Below are positions 1 through 7,394 of a stretch of DNA of 23,042 nt, piece by piece (the first letter of the stretch is position 1; each line of letters begins with the position of its first letter). The notes under the pieces were generated by a model, which worked only from the letters and a program-made list of their open reading frames with translations, was not told where the DNA came from and made no database searches. Origin of the DNA: JAWBOD01 sp964651405 (GTDB lineage Archaea; Aenigmatarchaeota; Aenigmatarchaeia; Aenigmatarchaeales; Aenigmatarchaeaceae); NCBI GenBank assembly GCA_964651405.1, contig CAZYZB010000013.1, forward strand, positions 1 to 23,042, given 5' to 3'. A program made the position numbers and the translations under genes.

Positions 1-256
1 AGGTTTGTGAGTACTTTACACTCACAACAGCCATGATAGGTCGCAGTCCAATCCTCAAGCGCCTGAGCTTTGACTGTTGAAGCATTCCAGCAATCAACAG
101 CTATGGAGTATTAGCCTCACTTTCGCAAGATTATCCTCCACTTGAGGTTATGTTAACTACGTGTTACTGAGCAGTTCGACGAGCCCAGATAGCTCGCGTC
201 TCGCATGGCTTAGTCGAATTCTGATAACGGTGATCTCCGGCAGGATCAACCGGAAT
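1..256 (-). rRNA. 16S ribosomal RNA, 5' end (partial)
   Basis: The reverse complement begins with ATTCCGGTTGATCCTGCCGG, the universal archaeal 16S 5' end (site of the classical 21F primer). It continues with recognisable helices, including GACTAAGCCATGCGAG and ACTGCTCAGTAACACGT. Only about the first 256 nt are present; the rest lies beyond base 1. The exact mature 5' end (about 256) is inferred from the conserved start. No other rRNA is seen in the window. Confidence 0.97.
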
Positions 257-480
257 TGCGGAAATTATTATTAATCGCACACGTTCACCTCTATAAATTC
301 CACACATCTTTACTACATCAGCCAAAAAAAGCTCTTGACTTCATTTTTAGCCACAGTGGAAATGATTTTTCATTGAGGGCAAATGCCCATCCAAATCAAC
401 GCCAACACTATGGCGAATGTAAAACAAAATATGAAAACGCTAATATAAATAATTGCTTTTTTCGAACCTATTTAAAGTTT
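257..480 (-). promoter_or_regulatory. 16S rRNA leader and probable promoter region
   Basis: This is non-coding sequence between the 16S 5' end and the divergent gene at 545. Read on the minus strand it holds two TATA-like boxes, CTTTAAATAGG (467-477) and TTTATATTA (441-449), followed by about 180 nt of leader before mature 16S. Archaeal pre-16S leaders normally pair with the 3' spacer to form a processing stem, but that partner lies outside the window. A plus-strand ORF here (256-540) has no start signal or recognisable protein and I regard it as chance. Confidence 0.5.
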
Positions 481-544
481 TCTTCTGGACGCTTGAGTAA
501 ACCTAAACTATGTGTTTTTATGTCGGGATTTGCAAATTAGAAGT

Positions 545-925
545 ATGAAGAAGAAATGGTATTGGATAATAGGAATTATTATAATTGTTTTTGTTGCAAT
601 CGTGATTTATTTTATATTATGGTGGGGATGTGTCAGTACTCCAGGTTGTGGACAAAAACCATTCGTATCTCCGGAATATATTAAAAATCAATATTGTATA
701 AAATTTGTTACTGAAAATAAATGTAACGTTTCACTTAGTTCTATTCTGATGGAAGATTATGATGCTAATAAAAATGGTAAATGGAATGATAATGGAGGAG
801 CTTCTTGGAACCCAAACACTGACTGCGGTTCATCAGCAACAAGTGGAGATAATCTAGCAACATTTTGTCTTTGTTATTACGGGATAGAAACTGATGATAA
901 ATGCAAGGCTCTTTGCGGTTGTTAG
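545..925 (+). CDS. Membrane-anchored cysteine-rich secreted protein (126 aa)
   Basis: The start is placed at the ATG opening MKKKWYW, because the upstream in-frame ATG (512) adds a hydrophilic stretch before a clean membrane anchor. Lysines are followed by a hydrophobic segment (residues about 5-27), then an outside domain of about 100 residues. Cysteines are spaced through that domain and end in a CLCYYG...CKALCGC tail. A short DANKNG stretch resembles the start of an EF-hand/dockerin calcium loop (D-x-N-x-N-G), but no full loop can be assigned. The family is not recognised. The layout resembles two other proteins in this window (5863-6393 and 22647-23042). The stop codon lies inside a small hairpin (GGTTG-TTAG-CAACC). 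Confidence 0.75.
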   Translation: MKKKWYWIIGIIIIVFVAIVIYFILWWGCVSTPGCGQKPFVSPEYIKNQYCIKFVTENKCNVSLSSILMEDYDANKNGKWNDNGGASWNPNTDCGSSATSGDNLATFCLCYYGIETDDKCKALCGC

Positions 926-1002
926 CAACCAATAAATAGACCATCAGGCCAATATTTGCATAGGTTTATCACAGCGTTCGATTTTAAATTTAAAGTTTTC
1001 CT

Positions 1003-3630
1003 TTATGCTATGTAATCTATAGATTTTATTGTCTTTTTCATAAAAACTTCTGGAAGAACTAAAAAGCCTAAACTAGAGAAAAATAACACTTTCAACCAAT
1101 CAAATGCATTTAATGGGACAGTCTGAAACATAGCTTGTAAAAATGGTAAGTATAAGACTAATATCTGAAGTAAAATAGAAAACATGACTGATAAAATTAA
1201 TTTTTTGTTTGTGAACGGGTTTACTCTGAACACTGATTTCTTTTCTGACCTACAGTTAAATACGAAAAACAATTGAAACATGATTGTTGTTGTAAATGCC
1301 ATTGTTCTTGCTTTTTCCAAGCCATTTGGTAACTCTGTTAAGAATGAAGCTAATGTAACTGCAAATCCTAAAATTCCAGCTATAATTATGAATGGGAAAG
1401 AAGAGTGAATAATAGCTTCCCTTGGACTTCTGGGCTTCCTTTGCATTATATCCTTTTCCTTAGGGTCAACGCCTAGGCTTAATGCTGGGAAACTATCGGT
1501 TACGAGATTAATCCATAGTATTTGAGTTGCTAGAAACGGTAAAGGCAAACCTAAGAATATTGCAGAGGCCACGGTAAACATTTCATTAAAATTGGCTGCC
1601 AACAGAAACCTTATGAACTTTCTAATATTGTCGTATATTTTTCTTCCTTCTTCAACAGCAGCAACAATACTATGAAAGTTATCATCAAGTAAAATTATAT
1701 CTGCAGATTCTTTAGCGACGTCTGTTCCTTTTATTCCCATCGCCACTCCAATGTCAGCCTTCTTTAAGGCAGGTGCGTCATTTACTCCATCACCAGTTAC
1801 AGCAACTATATTTCTATCTTTTTTTAATGCTTCAACTATTTTTAATTTGTGCTGTGGTGAGACTCTAGCAAATATTATAGTCTCATCAACAATTGAATCA
1901 AAGTCTTCTTCCGTCATCTTGTCAATTTGTTCACCGGTTATCACTTCTCCGCGCAACCCGATTTGTGCAGCAACTGCTTTAGCAGTGATTGGATGATCGC
2001 CAGTTAGCATCACTACCTTTATTCCAGCTTCCCTGCAAAGTTTGATTGCATTTTTTGTCTCCCTTCTTGGGGGGTCTGCCATTGCGACTAAGCCAACAAA
2101 TATCATGTCCTTTTCAACAGAATCCATAGAATATTTAAATCCTAATTTTTTATATGAAAATCCTAGGACCCTTAAACCATCATCTGCTAGCCTATGAACG
2201 GTTCTGATTATTTTCTCTTTCTCTCTATTACCAAGCTTTTTATCAGGATAAATTTTATTGCAGAATTTTAGTATAAATTCAGGCGCACCTTTTGAATATG
2301 CGAAATATTCACCGTTAATGTCGTGGATAGTTGTCATTATTTTTCTTTCAGAAGAGAATGGAATTTCTTTTATTCTTGTATAATCTTCTTGAATGTTAGC
2401 TTTCTTTGCCAGAACTTTTAATGCTCCTTCTGTAGGGTCTCCAATTATGCGCCAGCCTGTTCCATTTCTTAAGACTGCGTCATTGCACATTCTTGATATT
2501 TTTAGCAACAAGTGTAAGCATCCATCTTTTTTCGGGTCTATTCTCTCTTTGTTTAATAAAAATTCGCCTTTAGGTTCAAAACCAACACCTGTGACACTTA
2601 TTAATTTATCAGGATACCAAATTTTTTCTACAGTCATCTCGTTCGTGGTCATTGTTCCAGTTTTATCAGCGCATATTACTGTAACAGAACCTAGGGCTTC
2701 TACAGCAGCTAACCTTTTAACTAGTGAGTTATTTTTTAACATTTTTTGAGTTCCAACTGTAAGAGTTAAGGTGACAATAGCAGGTAAGCCTTCTGGTACA
2801 GCTGCTACTGCTAAACTAACTGCAGTTAAAAGCATGCCAAGCGGTTCTGACGCTTTAATTAGGCCTATTAAAAATATAAAAAATGAGAGTACAACAACAA
2901 AAATTCCTATATCCTTTCCAAAATGCTGGAGCTTGTTTTGAAGAGGAGTAGGTTCTTCTCTTTCCTCTACAAGTGTTGCTATTTTTCCTATTTCAGTTGG
3001 CATTCCTGTTGCAATAACAACACCAGCTCCCCTGCCATAGCAAACTAAAGTACTCATGAAAGCCATGTTTTTTCTGTCATGTAAGGCTACATCTTTTAAT
3101 TTCTTTGTTTCCTTTAACACTGGAACAGATTCGCCTGTAAGTTCGGATTCATCAATTTTAAGATTAGAAACTTCTATGAGTCTAACGTCAGCTGGGACTC
3201 TGTTCCCCTCTTCTAGAAGTACAATATCTCCAGGAACAATTTTTTCTACTAAGATTTCATGATGTGTTCCATCTCTTAATACAGTAACTTTGGACACTAT
3301 TAATTTTTTCAAAGCGTCAATCGCCTTTTCTGCTTTAAACTCTTGATAAAGACCTAAAAAAGCATTTAAAATTATTATTACTCCAATAACAATCGCGTCT
3401 ATATACATTCCAAGATACAAAGATAAAATAGTTGCAAAAACTAATAGTAAAACTAAGAAACTTTTAAATTGCTCATAAAAAATTATTAAGGCAGTTCTCC
3501 TCTCCCTTTCTTTAAGTTTGTTTATACCATAGTACTTTAATCTGCCTTCAGCATCCATATGTGTTAATCCTTTTTTGTTTGTTTCCAATTTTTCTAACAC
3601 ATCTTCTATGCTCATCGTATGCCATTGCAT
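1003..3630 (-). CDS. P-type ATPase, P2A (SERCA-like) calcium-transporting
   Basis: This is an 875-aa integral membrane pump that uses ATP to move cations, most likely Ca2+, out of the cytoplasm. Visible in order are the actuator TGES (165-168), the M4 motif PEGLPA (279-284), the phosphorylation motif DKTGT (Asp322), nucleotide-site KGAP (447-450), TGDHPIT (about 543) and TGDGVND (612-618). In the membrane, N680/E683 (M5) and N708/T711/D712 (NLVTD, M6) match the Ca2+ ligands of SERCA (N768/E771, N796/T799/D800), and E280 matches E309. Both SERCA-type sites therefore look intact, unlike SPCA/PMCA pumps, which lack site I. No N-terminal CxxC metal-binding domain is seen, which argues against heavy-metal P1B pumps. 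It is divergent from the gene at 3672; Met6 is an alternative start. Confidence 0.92.
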   Translation of the reverse strand: MQWHTMSIEDVLEKLETNKKGLTHMDAEGRLKYYGINKLKERERRTALIIFYEQFKSFLVLLLVFATILSLYLGMYIDAIVIGVIIILNAFLGLYQEFKAEKAIDALKKLIVSKVTVLRDGTHHEILVEKIVPGDIVLLEEGNRVPADVRLIEVSNLKIDESELTGESVPVLKETKKLKDVALHDRKNMAFMSTLVCYGRGAGVVIATGMPTEIGKIATLVEEREEPTPLQNKLQHFGKDIGIFVVVLSFFIFLIGLIKASEPLGMLLTAVSLAVAAVPEGLPAIVTLTLTVGTQKMLKNNSLVKRLAAVEALGSVTVICADKTGTMTTNEMTVEKIWYPDKLISVTGVGFEPKGEFLLNKERIDPKKDGCLHLLLKISRMCNDAVLRNGTGWRIIGDPTEGALKVLAKKANIQEDYTRIKEIPFSSERKIMTTIHDINGEYFAYSKGAPEFILKFCNKIYPDKKLGNREKEKIIRTVHRLADDGLRVLGFSYKKLGFKYSMDSVEKDMIFVGLVAMADPPRRETKNAIKLCREAGIKVVMLTGDHPITAKAVAAQIGLRGEVITGEQIDKMTEEDFDSIVDETIIFARVSPQHKLKIVEALKKDRNIVAVTGDGVNDAPALKKADIGVAMGIKGTDVAKESADIILLDDNFHSIVAAVEEGRKIYDNIRKFIRFLLAANFNEMFTVASAIFLGLPLPFLATQILWINLVTDSFPALSLGVDPKEKDIMQRKPRSPREAIIHSSFPFIIIAGILGFAVTLASFLTELPNGLEKARTMAFTTTIMFQLFFVFNCRSEKKSVFRVNPFTNKKLILSVMFSILLQILVLYLPFLQAMFQTVPLNAFDWLKVLFFSSLGFLVLPEVFMKKTIKSIDYIA

Positions 3631-3671
3631 ATTCTTTATTAAGGAATCTTATATTTAATATTAAGGTCATT

Positions 3672-4268
3672 ATGCTCGGGAATAAAACAGAGAAAAAAGC
3701 AATAAAGTTCATAAAATACGAAGAAAGATTCATTAATTATGAGTGGAATCACTATAAGACAGTTTTAATAATACTTATTGTTCTTCTAACTTTAGAATCT
3801 TATTTATCAGGAACACTACAAAAGTTTTTTAACAGCTTAGGAGAATACGGTTATATAGGAGGTTTCATTGCTGGATTCCTTTATTCTTATGGCGTTACAA
3901 CACCTTTTGCAATTGCAGCATTTGTTGTATTAGCTAAACAACTGGATATCTGGTTGCTGACAGTCTTAGGATCTTTCGGCGGACTAATAGGTGAATATTT
4001 TATTTACGACTTTGCGAAGAAAGAAACCGGAAAATCATTAAGAATCTATAAAAATAAAACAATCAAAATACCTGAGATAAAATCAAAACTCTTTAGAAGA
4101 TTAAGCCCACTCATAGCTGGACTTATAATCGCCACTCCTATACCTGACGAATTTTTAGCTTTTCTATTTGGAATAGAGAAGTATAAATTAAGGGATTTTT
4201 TGATACTAACAATTATTTTCAAACTTATTGGGACCTTTCTCATAGTCGGATTAGGAAGAATCATCTAA
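3672..4268 (+). CDS. DedA/VTT-like small integral membrane protein (198 aa)
   Basis: The start is placed at MLGNKTEKK, because the longer open frame runs back into the oppositely oriented ATPase gene. The protein has a basic N-terminus, a first hydrophobic segment (about 25-45), then a Gly-rich membrane region (YGYIGGFIAGF... to GGLIGEYFIYDFAKKE). The C-terminal part ends in two more segments around ATPIPDEFLAF and LIGTFLIVGLGRII. Re-entrant, Gly-rich helices and a conserved Pro-Asp-Glu are typical of the VTT/DedA (SNARE-associated) fold, which includes lipid scramblases and flippases. The resemblance is structural rather than a clear family match. The stop codon overlaps the convergent gene's stop (CTAA at 4265-4268). 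Confidence 0.6.
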   Translation: MLGNKTEKKAIKFIKYEERFINYEWNHYKTVLIILIVLLTLESYLSGTLQKFFNSLGEYGYIGGFIAGFLYSYGVTTPFAIAAFVVLAKQLDIWLLTVLGSFGGLIGEYFIYDFAKKETGKSLRIYKNKTIKIPEIKSKLFRRLSPLIAGLIIATPIPDEFLAFLFGIEKYKLRDFLILTIIFKLIGTFLIVGLGRII

Positions 4269-4531
4269 ACGTGCGGGACAGGTATATTTTTAACAACTTT
4301 TAATCTAATACCATCTTTTTCAGCTAATTCAATTCTAGTAGTTTTATAACCAAGAGGTCTCAATCCTCTTAGTTCTTTAACTTTTTCTGCTATTTTTTCT
4401 TCTTTCCATTCCTTACCTTTTTCAAGATTATAATGAAAAACTTTCTGAGAAGCTCTTTGGGTATAACCTATAGCACTGTGTGGAAAAGCATAAAAAACCA
4501 AACACCTGCTTATTCCAGACTCGTCGCTCAT
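4265..4531 (-). CDS. Hypothetical protein (88 aa)
   Basis: I do not recognise this protein. It is soluble and mixed alpha/beta in appearance. The N-terminal half holds a possible beta strand (CLVFYAF), the middle a charged helix rich in Lys and Glu, and the C-terminus strands around TTRIELAEKDGIRLKVVKNI. A TATA-like GCTTATAAAAATAATC lies about 25-30 bases before the ATG, suggesting a nearly leaderless transcript. It converges with the VTT-like gene and shares stop-codon bases with it. Confidence 0.65.
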   Translation of the reverse strand: MSDESGISRCLVFYAFPHSAIGYTQRASQKVFHYNLEKGKEWKEEKIAEKVKELRGLRPLGYKTTRIELAEKDGIRLKVVKNIPVPHV

Positions 4532-4590
4532 AAAAATAATGATTTGATTATTTTTATAAGCTTTTGTTTTTTACTTGCGTTTTGTCGAAT

Positions 4591-4971
4591 ATGAAAAATT
4601 TGAAAGATTTTAAAGCTAGAAAAAGTCATATTCTTAGTATGAAGGAAATTATAAAAATAATAAAAGAGTTGCTCTTAGAGGCAGCTGGTGTTTTTTTAAT
4701 AATAGGCTCTTTCTTCTGGTTTATTTTTGATAGCTATACTGCAGCAACGAACACTGAATCTGGAATTCCACCAACATTTGCTGGTGAATTTACTTTGCTT
4801 ATATTAGGTTTAGCTTTGATTGCTTTTAGTAGGTTTGTAATGATGAGAGATGTTAATAAAATTTTAGATGATAAAATTAAGGATTTTGAAAGAGATGTTA
4901 ACATAATAAAAAGTCAGAATAGAAATATCTCTTCTCAATTAGAGAAAATACAAGATAAAAAAGAAAAATAA
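4591..4971 (+). CDS. Two-helix membrane protein with C-terminal coiled coil (126 aa)
   Basis: Two hydrophobic segments are visible (about residues 28-49 and 70-90), joined by an outside loop with a Thr/Pro-rich stretch. A charged C-terminal helix follows with heptad-like Ile/Leu spacing (DDKIKDFERDVNIIKS...QLEKIQ). This suggests a membrane-anchored cytoplasmic coiled coil. Start choice: a TATA-like TTTTTATAAGC at about 4551-4560 predicts a transcript start shortly before the ATG at 4591. The ATG at 4639 (MKEIIKI) is the alternative. The family is not recognised. Confidence 0.65.
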   Translation: MKNLKDFKARKSHILSMKEIIKIIKELLLEAAGVFLIIGSFFWFIFDSYTAATNTESGIPPTFAGEFTLLILGLALIAFSRFVMMRDVNKILDDKIKDFERDVNIIKSQNRNISSQLEKIQDKKEK

Positions 4972-4978
4972 AATTCAA

Positions 4979-5064
4979 GGCCGCGACCGAGATTCGAACT
5001 CGGATCAAGGGCTGTCTGCTATAAAATCCACAGGCCCCTATACTGCCGTTATACAATCGCGGCC
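4979..5064 (-). tRNA. tRNA-His (GTG) with 14-nt intron at 37/38
   Basis: The acceptor is GCCGCGA/TCGCGGC with an encoded G-1 opposite C73, the hallmark of tRNA-His. The T-arm is CCGAG-TTCGAAT-CTCGG. The anticodon loop CTGTGG^A is interrupted by a 14-nt intron (5014-5027). The BHB motif is clear: exon CTGT pairs with intron GCAG (one G-U pair), the two bulges are GG^A and AC^A, and the outer helix GGGC/GCCC is the anticodon stem. The mature tRNA is 72 nt including G-1. No CCA is encoded. Confidence 0.96.
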
Positions 5065-5159
5065 ATTGATATAACTTTCTTTATTTTAAGAATATAAATT
5101 AATTAACAAATATAAAATCGATGCAGATAGATGAAGAAAAATACAAAATGCACTTAACA

Positions 5160-5237
5160 TTAAAATGATTCTTCATTAGTTTCTTCTCTTTCTTTAGCTA
5201 GTTCCACTCTCTTTCCCCCTCTTTTTCTTCTGGCCAT
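5160..5237 (-). CDS. Small basic peptide (25 aa)
   Basis: A very short ORF begins MARRKRGGKR, turns acidic, and ends in EETNEESF. Support comes from an exceptionally good ribosome-binding site: AGAGGTGA lies just before the ATG, among the best in the window. A TATA-like TTTTATATT upstream fits a transcript start between it and this ATG. An in-frame ATG 13 codons upstream would include the SD as coding sequence, so I prefer the shorter form. Arg/Lys clustering at the N-terminus suggests nucleic-acid binding, but no family is recognised. Confidence 0.5.
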   Translation of the reverse strand: MARRKRGGKRVELAKEREETNEESF

Positions 5238-5351
5238 AAACTCACCTCTTTTTGATTGCTCGGGTTGATATTTCATTTTAATATAAAAGATATCTATTAT
5301 CGAATTAAACATTTGCCAATAAATAACATGAAGGTAGTTTTATATAATTTT

Positions 5352-5690
5352 TTATGTTTTAGTCTTTTTTGAGAGTTGTTCAGGTAGCATGACAATTGCT
5401 TCAATTTCAGAGTGGCTTTCATTTTTATCATGTTTTTTCAAAGTTTCAAGATATTTATAAGTAACATTAGGAATGGAGCTGTATACTCTTCTAGGTCTTT
5501 TATCTACTAGCATTCTTTCTGATTTTATAATTTTTGATTTGTCTAAAGAAATCAACCAGTCTCTTAGAAATTCGTAGCTTGGAGATTCTCCAAATTTTTC
5601 TTTATAATATTCTGCGAGTCCATAACAGTGTATTGGGCCTTCTAATATCCTTTTTAGGGTTTGTTCTCTAAGTTTGAATTCTTTAATCAT
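5352..5690 (-). CDS. Winged-helix DNA-binding protein (112 aa)
   Basis: The helical N-terminus (FKLREQTLKRILEGPIHCYG) is followed by SYEFLRDWLISLDKSKIIKS, a likely recognition helix. A basic beta-wing (VDKRPRRVYSS) and a C-terminal helix complete the pattern. This order matches small archaeal wHTH regulators loosely like PadR or MarR, with no ligand domain. The start is supported by AGTGAT just before the ATG (complementary to the 16S 3' end) and a TTTAAAT box about 35 bases upstream. The target is unknown; upstream it shares a promoter element with 6602-7057 and 7178-7372. Confidence 0.7.
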   Translation of the reverse strand: MIKEFKLREQTLKRILEGPIHCYGLAEYYKEKFGESPSYEFLRDWLISLDKSKIIKSERMLVDKRPRRVYSSIPNVTYKYLETLKKHDKNESHSEIEAIVMLPEQLSKKTKT

Positions 5691-5721
5691 TTTATCACTA
5701 ATTTCAAGTAGAATGCTAATC

Positions 5722-5743
5722 TTTAAATGATTACTCCAGTTCT
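5722..5743 (-). promoter_or_regulatory. Promoter with shared AGAACTGGA element (for 5352-5690)
   Basis: On the minus strand, AGAACTGGA (5735-5743) is followed after 6 bases by the TATA-like ATTTAAA (5722-5728). The same element at exactly the same spacing precedes the cutA-like gene, and it occurs again before 6602-7057. Confidence 0.5.
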
Positions 5744-5773
5744 CAGATCAATTAACATCAAGAAAATCAGTGA

Positions 5774-5812
5774 TGCAGGGGGCCTGTTATGGACTTGAGG
5801 TTCAAATCACGC
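5774..5812 (-). pseudogene. Probable relic of a tRNA gene 3' end
   Basis: The bases ATGCAGGGGGCC at 5773-5784 are identical to the 3' terminus of the tRNA-Leu gene at 6441-6452. The distance from the AGAACTGGA promoter element to this point (31 bp) is nearly the same as from the matching element at 7408-7416 to the tRNA-Gly 3' end (30 bp), and the intervening sequence is also similar. No complete cloverleaf can be folded. A GGTTCAAATC box nearby is on the opposite strand and does not pair as a T-arm. Confidence 0.35.
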
Positions 5813-5862
5813 ACGTTAAAATGATTGTAAAGATTATAAATTAGGAATTGTAAATAAGATGT

Positions 5863-6393
5863 ATGAAAAAAATACTATTAACTTTAATTTTTTTTGTAGT
5901 TATTATTGCTGGTTGCACTCAACAAACTTCAATTCAAACTGATGAAACAAGTTCAAATTTAACTCAGCCAAAACAAACTGATAATTTAACTCAAATAGCA
6001 ATACAGAATAAACCATTTGTAGATATTTTTATCAGTTGTAAAGATATACAAAATGCTACTGAAAAAGTCTATTGCTTTGGTAATATTGCTGAAAACATAT
6101 GTGATACAGATTCTAATAAGGCTCTTGAATTATGTATGATAGAAAATAAAACATTTGCAGAAACTTTTTGGGGTAACGGATTCTGTGTTTGTGCTATTAC
6201 TTCTAAAGCAAAAATAAATATTAGTGAAGCCTTTAAAATTTGTAATGAAGTTCCTCAACCAACCTCTATTGGTGGCATTACACCTAATTCATGTAGCTAT
6301 TTAGTTTCTAAAAAATTAAATGAAACTAACCCCGATAAGGCTATTGAATTTTGTAAATTAGCAAAAGAATCAAGTTACCTTTGTTGTTGTTAA
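5863..6393 (+). CDS. Cysteine-rich secreted lipoprotein (176 aa)
   Basis: A signal peptide (MKKILLTLIFFVVIIAGC) ends in a lipobox, with Cys18 as the likely lipid-modified residue. A Thr/Gln/Asn-rich linker of about 45 residues follows, typical of a surface tether. The outside domain has about a dozen further cysteines in loosely repeated units: a Cys, about 20 residues, then Asn/Asp...KALELC or DKAIEFC, ending in a triple Cys. The two KA(L/I)E(L/F)C units suggest short helical repeats stapled by disulfides. The function is unknown. It is flanked by unrelated genes and appears to be a single transcription unit. Confidence 0.75.
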   Translation: MKKILLTLIFFVVIIAGCTQQTSIQTDETSSNLTQPKQTDNLTQIAIQNKPFVDIFISCKDIQNATEKVYCFGNIAENICDTDSNKALELCMIENKTFAETFWGNGFCVCAITSKAKINISEAFKICNEVPQPTSIGGITPNSCSYLVSKKLNETNPDKAIEFCKLAKESSYLCCC

Positions 6394-6441
6394 CTATAAC
6401 TTTCTAAATAAAATGTCGCTGCACCACACTGAAAGGTATAA

Positions 6442-6568
6442 TGCAGGGGGCCGGATTTGAACCGACGGAGGGACTAACCCACAAGGTCTCTCATGAATTC
6501 CTGAGCATCGCATCCTAAGCTTCGCATTTTTAGATCTTGCGCCTTAGACCAGACTTGGCTACCCCTGC
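6442..6568 (-). tRNA. tRNA-Leu (TAG) with two introns (30/31 and 37/38)
   Basis: Acceptor GCAGGGG/CCCCTGC with A73, the Leu-type D-arm and long variable arm are clear. The anticodon arm folds only if two introns are removed. Intron 1 is 15 nt (6521-6535) at 30/31: exon CGCA pairs with intron TGCG, with outer helix AAG/CTT. Intron 2 is 26 nt (6488-6513) at 37/38: exon CTTA pairs with intron TGAG. The result is stem CAAGG/CCTTG and loop CTTAGGA, a perfect Leu(UAG) arm, and an 86-nt mature tRNA. The intron-2 outer helix forms only after intron 1 leaves. No CCA is encoded. Confidence 0.95.
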
Positions 6569-6601
6569 ATAAATTAAACTTCCAGTTTAGAATATATAAA
6601 A

Positions 6602-7057
6602 TTATAACTTTATTTTTTCTAGCTCTCTTCTAAGCTTATCGATTTCATTTCCTATTTGAGAGATGGTGCTATCGAATTCACTTTTTGATTCTTCACCACT
6701 TCTTGCGAATTGCTCTGGTCCTCTTGGTGTTACAAATTCCTGACCAAACATGTTTGTAGAATCAGCAAATTTCTTCAAAGCTTTTTCTAGAATTTCATCA
6801 GATTCAGCATTAATCTTGTGGACATGCTTTCTTACAGCTAAAACGTTCTCTAAGCTTGACAAGGTATTCCTTAGACTTTGAATATGCGATAAAATCTCCT
6901 TGTATCTGTCGACTCTTACGAAAAGAGGAGCAATTTTTGGAGTTTCCTCTGCCATCTTATATAGGTCAACAACCTCATGCGGCAATGGTTCTACTGCTAT
7001 TGGCTCATAAAATTGCTTCGTAGAAACAGCCTTTTTGATTTCTTCTATATCCTCCAT
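6602..7057 (-). CDS. Coiled-coil hypothetical protein (151 aa)
   Basis: The N-terminal region holds a proline-containing segment (EPIAVEPLPHEVVDLYK). Two long helical regions with heptad spacing follow: about 50-100 (YKEILSHIQSLRNTLSSLEN...) and 125-151 (TISQIGNEIDKLRRELEKI). A Gly/Pro linker (TPRGPEQFARSGEE) lies between them. There is no signal peptide or membrane segment. The family is not recognised; it could be a scaffold or bundle protein. The start is supported by AGTGAT upstream and a TATA-like GGTATAAATAAATA. It is upstream of tRNA-Leu on the same strand (33 bp), so the two could share a transcript. Confidence 0.7.
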   Translation of the reverse strand: MEDIEEIKKAVSTKQFYEPIAVEPLPHEVVDLYKMAEETPKIAPLFVRVDRYKEILSHIQSLRNTLSSLENVLAVRKHVHKINAESDEILEKALKKFADSTNMFGQEFVTPRGPEQFARSGEESKSEFDSTISQIGNEIDKLRRELEKIKL

Positions 7058-7093
7058 TTTATCACTAAAGATTATTATTTTTGTTTATATTTA

Positions 7094-7119
7094 TTTATAC
7101 CATTTCTTCTTCCAGTTCT
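7094..7119 (-). promoter_or_regulatory. Promoter with shared AGAACTGGA element (for 6602-7057)
   Basis: AGAACTGGA (7111-7119 on the minus strand) precedes the TATA-like GTATAAATA, here with about 10 bases between rather than 6. It is the third copy of the element in the window. Confidence 0.4.
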
Positions 7120-7177
7120 TTATTTATGAATGAATTATATAGAAACTGACTTTTAAAGTTGAGTGAATAGACCGATA

Positions 7178-7372
7178 TCATATCGTTTCATTCGCTATCC
7201 ATTTCAGAAAATACCTAGAAGGACCGTGTGTGGTTAATCCACCTGCTACTATTCTCTTTTCAAGAAGCAAGTCTAGTATTTTTTTAGCCTCTTCTCTTTT
7301 TGGGCAATTAATCAAAACTGACAACCATCTATCGCTAATTTTGGATCTTTTCCTAACTTTTCTATTTTCCAT
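7178..7372 (-). pseudogene. Truncated CutA-like protein, probably decayed
   Basis: Residues 19-58 read as the N-terminal half of CutA: a beta strand with Cys-Pro (VLINCPKREEAKKI), the long helix (LLLEKRIVAGG) and GPSRYF. In intact CutA proteins this is followed by a Trp-Lys-Gly motif and about 40 more residues. Here the frame ends after 64 residues. The sequence just past the Tyr-Phe still shows codons for Phe, Asn and Gly in another frame broken by stops, as expected of an eroded copy. Intact CutA is a trimeric cytoplasmic protein of about 100-110 aa. A short functional protein cannot be excluded, because the promoter looks intact. Confidence 0.5.
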
Positions 7373-7394
7373 AACTATTATTTAGAATGTCTGG

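Noticed and set aside
256..540. 94-aa plus-strand open frame in the 16S leader
   Set aside because: It starts on the rRNA 5' end, has no ribosome site, resembles no protein, and covers the probable rRNA promoter and leader.
1751..3262. Plus-strand open frames inside the ATPase gene
   Set aside because: They are antisense to conserved P-type ATPase motifs and have no signals of their own.
4979..5064. tRNA-His as a pseudogene because of its oversized anticodon arm
   Set aside because: Removing a 14-nt BHB intron at the canonical 37/38 site restores a normal arm, and G-1:C73 is intact.
6442..6568. tRNA-Leu read as anticodon TAA with an unusual C33, or as a CTA (amber) suppressor-like tRNA, with one 41-nt intron
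   Set aside because: Those readings leave an A-C mismatch in the stem or a misplaced U33, and no BHB helix. Two introns give a perfect Leu(TAG) arm with both central helices paired.
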